A stretch of 64,000 nucleotides of DNA, taken from positions 10,118,501 to 10,182,500 of the forward strand of contig CM072809.1 of assembly GCA_037013495.1 (NCBI GenBank). Reading direction: 5' to 3'. The translations under genes were made by a program, and so were the position numbers. The notes beneath the pieces are model-generated. The model did no database searches and had not been told where the DNA came from. It saw nothing but the letters and a program-made list of their open reading frames with translations. The stretch comes from Hippophae tibetana (lineage: Eukaryota; Streptophyta; Magnoliopsida; Rosales; Elaeagnaceae). Shown here piece after piece: positions 50,901-61,600 of the stretch (the stretch's first letter is position 1; each line of letters begins with the position of its first letter).

Positions 50901-52880
50901 AAAGCCAAAGTTGAACTTCAACTTAGAAAGAAAATTAAAGTTGTCAAATAACACTATGGTGGTGAGTACTACAAGAGCTATAATATATCAGGAGAACAAC
51001 GTTAAGACCCTTTTGTAATTTTCCTCAATGAGCGTGGAATTTTTACGAATATACCATGCCAGGAAAACCTAGCATGAATAGTGATGTAGAGCAACAAAAT
51101 CGAACACTTAATGATATGGTAAAGAGTATGATTAATCATTCCTCCTTACTAGAGTCACTTTGGGGAGAAACTTTAAAGATAGTAGTGTATATCCTTAATA
51201 AGGTATCGAGCAAAATAGTTTCCAAAACTCCCTATGAGCTTTGGACATGAAAGAAGTAATGCATTAGGCACTTGCATATTTTGGGTTGTCAAGCAAAATC
51301 ATGGCCTTATAGGTTATATGAAAGAAAAATAGACTCAAGGATGGTTAGTTATTATTGTGTTATTTATACTGAATTCTCTTGGGGCCACAAGTTTTACAAT
51401 ACCATAATAAAATCCTTCTTTAAAATGAAAAATGCGAGATTTCTTAAGGATGTTGAGTTTGGGGGGAAGAAAATATAAAGAATGTTGTTTTTGAAGAAGA
51501 ATATGTTAAAACAGTGATTAGGTCTCTATACCTATCACTGTTTAACACATAGTTCAAACATTAGATACTATTCAGATTCATATTCCTGATAAACCAAGGC
51601 AACAATGAGATTCTTCCATAAGAACCACCTATAGAACAAACTCAACAACCTCAAAAGTTCTATTAAGAAGATCCACTAGAGAGAAAGGAAGTTCAATTCC
51701 ATATGATTATATCGTCTTTCTCTAAGAACATGAGGATGATGTTGGTTTAACTGAGGATGATCCAATCGACTTCTATCAAACCATACGCAATTTTAACGCT
51801 CATAAAGGATGAGATTATAACTTTTATGGAACTAATGGCTCATTTTTTTCTAAAGCTGCATCAAATGGATGTCAAGATTGTGTTCTCAATGAAGATATTG
51901 ACGAGATTATTTATATGGTACAACTAGGAAACTTTGTATTGGAAGATCCAAAGTATATGGTCTGCGAGTTAAAGAAATCCATCTCTAATCTCAAACAAGC
52001 TTTTAGTCAATAGTATCACAAGTTCCATCAAATTATCAACTCATATGGTTTTGAGAGAAATATCATTGATGATTGTGTATATCACAAGTTCAATAGGAGT
52101 AAACATATTTTCCTAGTATTAAATGTCGATCACATTGTGCTCACTAGCAGTGATATAGGTTTATTGCATGAAACCAAGAAATTTTTGACAAAGAAATTTG
52201 AGATGCAATATCTTGGCAATGCCTCTTTTGTATTAGGTATTTAGATATTGAGAGATCATTCTTGAGGTATCCTTAAGTTGTCATAAGAGAGTTATATTGA
52301 TAAGATTCTGAGTAGATTTGGCATTAAAGATTGTAAACCAAGAGACCCGTCTATATCTAAAGAAGAAAAGTTTGGTCTCAAATCGTGCCCCATAATGATC
52401 TTGAAAGGAAAGAGATGCATAAGATTCCATATGCGTCAACAATATAGAGTCTAATATATACTCAAGCTTGTACTCATCTCAATAGCATTTATAACGGGAT
52501 TTTTGGATAAATATTTGAGTGATTCAAGTATACAACACTAGAAGGCAGCCAAATGCATGATGCATTATTTTATGAGAACAAAAGACTACATGCTCACTTA
52601 TCAAAGATCAATCAGTTTAGAGATCATCGGGTTCTCTAACTCTAGTTTTGTGGGATGCTAGGATAGCAGGCGCTCCATATCAAGATATATCTTTATGTTG
52701 GTTAAAGGAGTTATCTCATGGAAGTCTACTACACATAATTTTATAGCTTCATTAACCATGTCTAAGTAGTTCATTTCTTGTTATGAGGCATTAAACCATA
52801 GATATGGCTATGAAACCTTATCGCTGGACTGTGTGAAACTTTGTCACTAGACTGCTTGTGATAGATGGCATTTACAGGCT
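47948..52880 (+). mobile_element. Broken Ty1/Copia LTR retrotransposon without visible 3' LTR
   Basis: Fossil Copia element in + orientation. A probable 5' LTR (TGTTGAAAAATC at 47948 to about 48490) contains a promoter-like TATATAAATATC near 48150. A degenerate Met-tRNA primer site (TGGTCTCAAAGC, 48491-48502) follows. Then come gag (about 49350-50100), protease (about 50150-50550), integrase (about 50700-51480, with the S-L-W-G-E and T-P-Y-E-L-W motifs), reverse transcriptase (about 51800-52280) and RNase H (about 52430-52860). Heavily decayed, with more than twenty breaks by rough count. I could not find a matching 3' LTR after 52880, so it is truncated there. It looks older than the element at 8.1-12.5 kb. 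Confidence 0.85.
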
Positions 52881-55019
52881 ATTGAAGATTTATTTATTAC
52901 TTTTAAAATATATTTTTTATTAATGATATTATTTTTTACTTGTCAAGTATTGATTTTAGATTTTATTAATCTAATTATATATTTTAAAAATAATAAATAA
53001 TTTCTTTGATCGGCATTCTAAAAGCAATACAATCAACGGCTGTTATGCAATTAATTACCATTAATTATTAAAGAATAAAATAACAATGCTGGTTGTGTCA
53101 ATTGTGTGGTTCACAAGCAATTTTACTCAAAACTACAAGCAACCTAACCACCTCGTAGTCGAAGACTTTCAGTTTTGGTTCAGAAATGAGTGAATTATAC
53201 ATGTTCATTCGCTAATTCAAACACTAAATGCACACAAATATATATATATGTGTGTGTTTTAAGGTTTAAATATATGGTATAATTTTTTTTAGATAATATT
53301 TAATTTTTAATTATATTTTAAATATTAAACGTATATTCATTTTTATAGATATATGTTTAATACATCTTCATAAATGTATTAAATATATATATATATTTAG
53401 TTTAAAAATAATAACAGTTAAATTACATACGAAACAGAACATTTATTTATGTTATACTTTTTTTTACTTGCATATTGATTTCATTTGCTCCTTGTTTCGG
53501 CAACTTTGGCTGCCATAAATTCATGTATACTTCGCTACTTTGTAAAATGCACCAAATCTAAAAAAGGGTGTAGTATACGGATGAACTGACTCAACTGATA
53601 AAATCTCTCTAAACTGGCTCAACTCATAAAATCTCACCCAATAGAGATGTAAAATAGAATTAATTCCATTTGACACATGGATTAAACTTATTATATTTAA
53701 AAAATTATCTTATCTTGTATCATTTAAATTTGAAAAATATTGACGTGAGTGATCACATATCCCATTTGCTCACATGGTTTCCAAATAGATCATTTTTCGT
53801 TCTTTTAAAAATAAAAGTAAATCGATAAAAATAAATAAATAAAACATATTATACTTTATAATAATTAGTATTAAAAATATAAATTAATTCATTTTTTATA
53901 ATCTTATTTTCAAATTGTTCATTATCTATTTAATCCATTCTTAATTATTTTTCCATTTTTATTTTTAAGAAAAATGCATCAAACTTTATAGTTAGATATA
54001 TTGACAAATAAAGACACTTTGAATTAAGAAATTAATAAAATATTATGATTATGATTCATTTTGTATACTATTAAAAAACTCTAGAAATTTAGTTTTTAAA
54101 AAAATCACAAATTCTAATTTTAAGTTTTCTATAGAAAATTATAATCATTTTACAAATAATTTTTTTGGTTGCTAAGTATTATTTAAGCTTATCTTATCAT
54201 ACATGTTATTTAAAAAATAAAATCAATATCATATAATTAAAAGAACTCGTACATAATGTTTGTCAAAAAAAAAAAAAGAGTGAGGCTATTAAAAAAAACA
54301 TGTTGTATTACAAAGGAAAATCTTAAAAATATTTTTGAAAAGTGAAGTTCTTATTCATGTCATCTTATTAAAAAAGCACATTATTTGTCAAAAAAAAATA
54401 ACAAGAAGATTCAAGTTGTTTATAAAAAGCAGCGTAACTTACATAAAATAAATTAAGAGCAAAATAAAATAACAAAATTCATTTAAATTGAATTTTAACT
54501 TATATGGTAATCCATATCCTATTTGGATTCTAGTAAGATGAAGTGGCTTTTAAATGAAATGAATACTTGCGTCTAAAACCATTAAGAACAAATTAAATGG
54601 TAATCGTATGGGGGGTGGGTATGCCGTTTGACACCTCGTAGTAATAACAATAGGAGAGGGGGAAAAAACATTTGGGAGGAGATAATGGGATGGTCACAGA
54701 TTCACAAAGTGGGTATGGTCTCATCTTCGTCCGCTTGATTTATTTTTTCAAACAATCATCCAACTAAATGCTTATTTATTTATGGATGATGTACAGAGCA
54801 TTTCAACTCAAAAAACTGTTCATTGTGAAAAATAATAATAATCTGAATCAATGTGGTACAACAAGAAGCAGCCTAACAAAACATACTGCATTTGGGAGTC
54901 GAGACAAAACAGCATTACACTTTACCTATAAGGTCAATCGTCTCTCTACCCTCGTAACTATGATATTTCACTTGAATCGGCATTTAGTGGATACTTTCCA
55001 TAACTTAAAGTATCTTGAT
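52881..55019. other. Intergenic region with repeat scraps
   Basis: No gene. At 53585-53640 two copies of a CTCAACTGATAAAATCTC-like phrase occur in tandem, a wording common in plant tRNA-derived repeats. The rest is AT-rich and unremarkable. Confidence 0.45.
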
Positions 55020-55249
55020 TTTCTAATAATTTATAATATGATATTAGAGAATAACTCCAATAGTTAAAATTACAATTGTTTAACATACATGGTGCATAAA
55101 ATATCGTTAATAGATGTATAAATCGTTAACCTTTCTTCTAATAGCTTAAGTTTTCAAGAGAATTAACTTCCTAACAATTTATAACATGATATTAGGGAGT
55201 AACCCTAATAGTTAAAATTGCAATTGTTTAGCTTGTATGATGCATAAAG
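55020..55249. repeat. Direct repeat of about 80 bp, LTR-end-like
   Basis: Two copies (about 55020-55100 and 55168-55249) sharing AATAGTTAAAATT and CAATTGTTTA. Each contains an AATTTATAA-ATATGATATTAG-like segment resembling the LTR end plus degenerate primer site (ATGGTATCAGAGC) of plant LTR elements. The flanking CAATAGCTTAA phrase is also LTR-like. Probably shreds of a retroelement. Confidence 0.5.
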
Positions 55250-55627
55250 TAAACACTTTAAAAGTGTAAAAAATGTACAAAAATATCGTTGACTTTCTCC
55301 CAATAGCTTAAATGATATTTCACTTGACTTTCTCCCATGACTTATAATATACTCTGATATTACTAACAGCTCCGCATTCTCTTCCTAGCAATTTTAAACT
55401 GGAGATATCTAGTCACAAGCTTATATAGATTGACTGGAGCGAAGCAAAATTATAAGTAAAAAATAACGCTTGAAATCATCTATTGATATCAAAAAAACAA
55501 GAGAAAAGAATTCGATAATTTCATACTTCCATATCATCTCTGCTAAAAAAAACACTTTCAAATATCCGCATGATGGGAACTTAGAGATGCTCAATGGCTC
55601 AAACTATATATATCAAACAATTTACCT

Positions 55628-58600
55628 TCAATGATGCACCCATACAGGTTGTGAGGAGAAAAACTTCTCATCTCGGTCATAAGGACTGGGAGACTCAGGT
55701 GGAGGTGCATGCACGGTGATAGGGAGTACCCACTCACATTTGTCTCTTCTCTCCATGAGGAGAGGGTGATCATATCTGTAGTGAGATTACACATTGGAGC
55801 ACTATTTCAAAAACGATTAAGCACTCAATTATAGGATGACAATATGTTTATAAACAAAGCATAAGACATATATAGAACTCCCAAATGTGCAAAAATATAA
55901 GAGAAATAAGCTAATATGAAACCAAACAGAAGAGAATAAAATGAAAAAGAAAGGGAAGAGGAGCCGTATAATTCTGCTTGGAGACACCTATTCTAAATGC
56001 TGCTCTTCATGAAGTTCGTTAAACCTACAAGACATTTTTTAAAGGGTGCTGGTGCTTTTGACTAAATGAAAAATTACCCCACTCTCTAATACTGTCAATG
56101 CTGTATCAATGTTTTCGTTTGTTCTTCTTCAATGAAATTTAATCGTTTCTTATCATGCAGAATTTTCTGAACATGTAATATGTAAATAAGCAAGAGCATA
56201 AATATATATATATATATATAATAGAAACTATAGCAACATTTCAACATAATCTTACCTGGTCCAGTTGACATTATTCAAAGTGGTAAAAAATTCAAATCGG
56301 AGGGCCCATTGCACAGATACATGAGGGGTAGAAAAGGACATAGGGCCATCCATAGGAATGGAGAAAAGAAAACTTGTCTGCATCAAGTCGGCAACAACCT
56401 CATAATGATCACTCTGAGCCTATAGAACGAAAAAGATCAGATAAGCATGACATTGATCAGAATAATTAAAACAGCTATAAGCAGTAATCTATCAGGCTGA
56501 TTGGCGAAGATTTTTTGTTGCTGTCGGAAAAAGTAAAAGTCCTTAGGATTCACAGCAATGCACGACAGCTCTTCCTCTGGCAACCTCTGATGCCAAACTA
56601 AATATACTAGTCATGGATCTCCAATCTTTAAATTCTTCTAGTCAGAGGCCTTTAATAGCAAAAGACCTATCACAAGTTAGAGGATTTACATGATCACCCA
56701 CATTCTGGGACAGGAATGCAACCGAGATCTTGAAGAAATTTGATTTCCCCCACATTAAACTTCATATGCAAAAACAATAAATGAAATGGGACAACATTTG
56801 CTGAATGTAATCTAGAACTTCAAAAGAGGAATCCATCAATCATCAATTAGTCCTAAAACATTTTTAGGTTTTTTTATTGGCTGAACCACACAAATGGTCC
56901 CTAAAATTTTTCATATTCTACATTTTAGTTCTCTAATTATTTTTTCTTATGATTTGATCCCTTTATTTTTTCTTACAATTTGGCCCTTTACTTTTTAATT
57001 TTCACACATTTCGTCCAAAATTTGAGACCAATTTGAAAATAAACTTCAAAACTATAAAAAAGTAAATACACTAAAGTGTAAAATTAAAAAAAAAAGGATT
57101 AAATCATGAGAGAAAAAATGTAAGGAGATCAAAGTGTAGAATTTGTAGAAAAATTTAGCAACCATTTGGATAGTTTAATCTTTTTTATTTAATCAGAAAG
57201 TTTCAATTTACCTTTGTTATTGTAGGAGAATTTCTCCTGGAGGGATGGACAAATCGTCTACCGATTGTCTCAGAAGTCTCCAATGTTATTGAAACCTGCA
57301 AAAAAACAAAAAAGAAGAAGCAATCCTTAAGTAAAGCATGGTTGAAAAAAATCGTTATTGATATATGTAATGTCACTTCCAACACTAACATCACTACCTC
57401 GAGGCATCTTCTAGTTCCTTCCTCATGGAAGAATGTAAGAGTTCCGCCAATCTGTTAGAAAACAGTTTGTCAAAATTGTAAAAGAAAACTTGTGTATGGA
57501 ACGGTAAGTCAAGCAAGACAGGCATAATACATATTTATAAAGAGAAAAGCACCACATCACTGAAAAAATATGTTGAGTCCAAATTTTTTGGGGAAAACCT
57601 AAGCAGAATATGGTCATCCGTCCAGATGTTATAAGACCTTCCTCGAATAAAGCCTTCTGCTGCGAAAAATGTTTGCAGGAAATTTTTCAAGACTTTGAGC
57701 ATAAAAAAAACTTGTTTAGGATATGCAAACATCTTCGATCCCAAAAAAGGGATAAAGATCTGGAGAAGAGAAAAGTGCATAAAGTTACATGCTAGAGTTT
57801 CCTTGGTTGCAGCTACTCGTGAAGGTGATGCATTTTTTTCATCATATGCAGGAAACTGCTTTCTGGGTCTCTGCTGTTCACTTGGAGAGTCTATGGCTGA
57901 TGACTTATGAAGTGATGAAATATCTGTTTGTAACAAAAATCTCACTCAGAAAAAACTGCTCTTCTGACTCATTAACAATTATTAAGCACTTATAGTCCCG
58001 TTATTTACGAAAGTTGGGCACTTTGGTGTAAAAATTGGTACCTCAAGCCTAATTGAACTAGTACATTTTTTTGAATAATTATGGGAGGTGAAGTACTCAT
58101 TTTTAATAATTATGGGACTATGTACTCATTTTTAATAATTATGGGACTATGTACTCATTTTTCATAAAATAAGATTAATAGTGTCTAACCTATAAATTAC
58201 GAGACTAAAGTGCATTTTAAAAAAAAAACAAAAATGGGACCATTCGTACCCCTCACCTCACCCAAAGGAAAAGAAGGTAAGCATTCCACCAAAGAAGTAA
58301 TTGGATTTGCTTCATAAAAGAATTTAATTTAGCTACTGATGTTATTCAAAAGTGAGCCCTAGTTTCCCTTGGGATTTCTATCCCACAAGACTCACCAACA
58401 GCAGGATCATACAAGACCTCAGCCACAGAGAGCCGAGGGATTTGTAGATTGGAAGATAAACTTGCACGTTCTCCCTCATAATATGTGGCATCCTTGAATG
58501 GAGACCTAGCCCCGTAAGATTGCAAGGATAGAGAACTCCCAAAAGTTTTGTTCATACTTTCTCTTGGTTGGTTGAAGGAAGAAACAGATGAAATTTCGTC

Positions 58601-61600
58601 CCTAGGGCTTTCGTATCCTTCTTCAATTCCATCATATATATCATTAGTTCTAACCTGTCAGTAAGCAACTCTAATTTACATCATAATATTCAAATGACTT
58701 TTTTTTGTAAAGAATAGGGTACCTTAAAATTAAATTTCCTTTTGAGTGAATTATTTGTCCGCAATTTGTATTTTCATTTTTTATATCTATAACAAGTTTA
58801 TTATTTAAAAAAAAATGTTTCAAGTGGCTGAATTATGCCTTATTTCCAGATGTCGATGACAAACACTCTGGAATGCTCTAACAAGAAAATAAAGAGAAAA
58901 AATAAATAAATACTAGAAAATGGAAAAATAATGCATTGATATTAGCCTACCCAATCAGAATCACCATCTGTGTCTTTCCAAAATAAATCCATCAGGATAG
59001 TTGTTGAAGGCACGATCCCTGAAAGCATAAAGTAACAGGTTACTTTAAGGCTATTGTTTCATCGCATAAGAACCAACACAAACTAAAATTCTAACAAGCA
59101 TGGATAATTAGGTCAGCATTTTGAGCCAATTATAGAAGTTACAGAGTAGTTAAATAATAATAGTTTCAGCAACCAAAAGAAAAAAAAGATTATATTGAAC
59201 TGATAGGAAGATGATGCAACATGCTGAACTTAAACCTACCTTTTTCTACCCAAAAAATTTGTAGCTAAAAAAAATAATAGCAATTGCTATATGGACAAAC
59301 AAATTAATGCTTAAAGAATGATGAAAGTTATTTAATCTGCAATCCTGATCTATACCGCAAAGACAAAAACCAACAGCAGAAAAAGTTAACAATTTCATAA
59401 TAAATCCAGTCTTTTCTAGTGAGTTCCAATTAAATCCAGTCTTCACTGCCAAATAAATGTGTAACATGAGTGCTCATGCTTGAGATAGGAAAAAAATACA
59501 ATAAAGAAAAACAAGATGCTAAACTGAGGATAATGAATCTGTGAAATAGCTTTCTTGTGATATGCATATGCAGATATTATGACTCTGCCAAATATCAATA
59601 TTGCCTTTTATAAACATCTAATTGTACTAAGATGAAAAGCCTCTGCTAACTAGTATTCAATGAATGTTTTCCATTTAGTCATGAACCTCATGGATAAACT
59701 AGTAGCGCAGAATATTTTTGTTAACATTTAATCACACCAAGCCAAAACTTAATAAAGGCTCGGGCTAATCACTTAAATTTTCTAATAAATTTGACTATAT
59801 TGCAAAGGAAAGAAACAAAACGTTAGATCATAAAACATCAATTGCTCCCAAGCTTTCACTTCAAACTGAATTTGATTATGATAGAAATGCCTCATTCAGA
59901 AGGGCAAAGTAATGCTACATATCTGAACTAACAATGCATCCCAAAAAGACACAGACAACCATGTTGGTCCTGTGGGAACAATATTCTTGAAGCAAATTAC
60001 TCCCCTTCTGCTAGGGGAAAGAACCCAATTTGGGATAGAATTTAGGGTTAATTACAAAGACCTTACTCCGTGTTTAATGAAATAACAATTATATCTCCTT
60101 TAGTGGCTTTTTAGAATTTGTATGCAAGCTATTTGCAAGAAAAATTAACAGAATGAAGATACTCAAGGAAAGATAATGTAATATAGCAATAACTCAATCA
60201 TTGTTGTCTATTTTCTAAAATTAATGGGCTTTTTTGATGTTTTGAAAAACCTCAGGGGTTCCCCTGAAATTTTCTCCATAATTTATCTTCCAATAGTTTT
60301 CTCCATGCATCTGAAACAAAATATAATATAGCCGGAAAGTTTTAAGATATTATATATACATGCGGGAAGAACTGTGACAGGACAACAAAAACAAATTCTA
60401 ACCAAGAGATCACAAGAAAAGAAAACAGGAGAAAAATAAATTGTAAATTATAAAAATCTGATGCAAAAACTTACCATTACTTTGACATTCTGCCGTCAGT
60501 AAGCCGCTGTTTTTCTGTGTGACCCATATTTGTAAAGGAATACGAGCTTCCTGAATGGTTGAAGTTGTTGAAATCCATAAATCCAAAAGGGAAGATATAA
60601 AAGCAATGCAGTGAAATTGACATCAAGAAAAATTAACTGTTCACCTAAATAGAGAAAGAGAGAGAGAGATTTAGATAATAACTTTGCAAGGTTTAGTCAG
60701 ACCCATAGAACAGTGCACTTGAACTACAATATTTCTCCAAATAACCAAGATTTAATGTGGATCAATGTCATTTAGAAGTTTTTTCCCCATTATTTTGTTG
60801 TTTGGGGAGATTCCAATGAAGAAAAAAGGTTTGCTGCTTAAATTGTGCAGGTTTTAGCTTTCAAGAAGGTTCGACATTACCATCACTAAATTATTATTGC
60901 TGCACTTAATATTATTTCTTTGTAGCTTCTTTTAATTCCATAGAAGTTACAAGAAACTTTTCAAAAGAGAAAACCTGCAGTAGACAATCCTCATCAAAAT
61001 GAAAAGTTTGAAATACTGAAACAATTTATTTTATTTTGTAAACTGCGTCCCTTCTTGTCCAAAGTAATTACAACTCATCTCTGATTGTATTCTTTTTAAG
61101 GCTGGTTATGAAATGTATTTTAATACAAACTTAAACAAGTTGTAAGGCAGAAGAAAAGAAAAAGTAAAAGGCATTTGTTACAAAATAATTTCCTTTTCAG
61201 AAAATTTATGCTATTAAAAGACCAACTTTTGTCCTAGTCATAAAGACTTTTGAACATATGGAAGAACATTGCACAGCTTTTTAGTAACAGCTCTTACTAC
61301 AAGAGTTTTTTCTTTTGTGAGTATTTCTAGAGTTGTATGAAAGGGATACTCATTTCACCAATGACCACCATCAAACGTGCAAATGCACCCAGCCATAGTG
61401 TCATACAACAGTACAAAACCAAAATATACAAAATATATATGTCAAAATCATGGGAATCATTACAATCAAACCTCCTATCCCAATTTTTAACAGAGCCTTC
61501 TTCTCTAAGTGGTGTAATGGTTAAATATTTGACATAGTTCTTATCCAAAGAATAAGATTCATAAGAAGAACAAAATCAAATCCTCAGTAAATTGTGACCT

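Noticed and set aside
54768-55067. 99-codon plus-strand frame
   Set aside because: AT-rich composition, runs into the repeat at 55020, and shows no domain.
55029-55249. CRISPR-like spaced repeat
   Set aside because: Only two long imperfect copies in a plant nuclear context; LTR scraps fit better.
57610-57995. Plus-strand frames across exons 7-8 of the Rgp1 homologue
   Set aside because: Antisense shadows; the minus strand has splice-bounded, family-matching exons.
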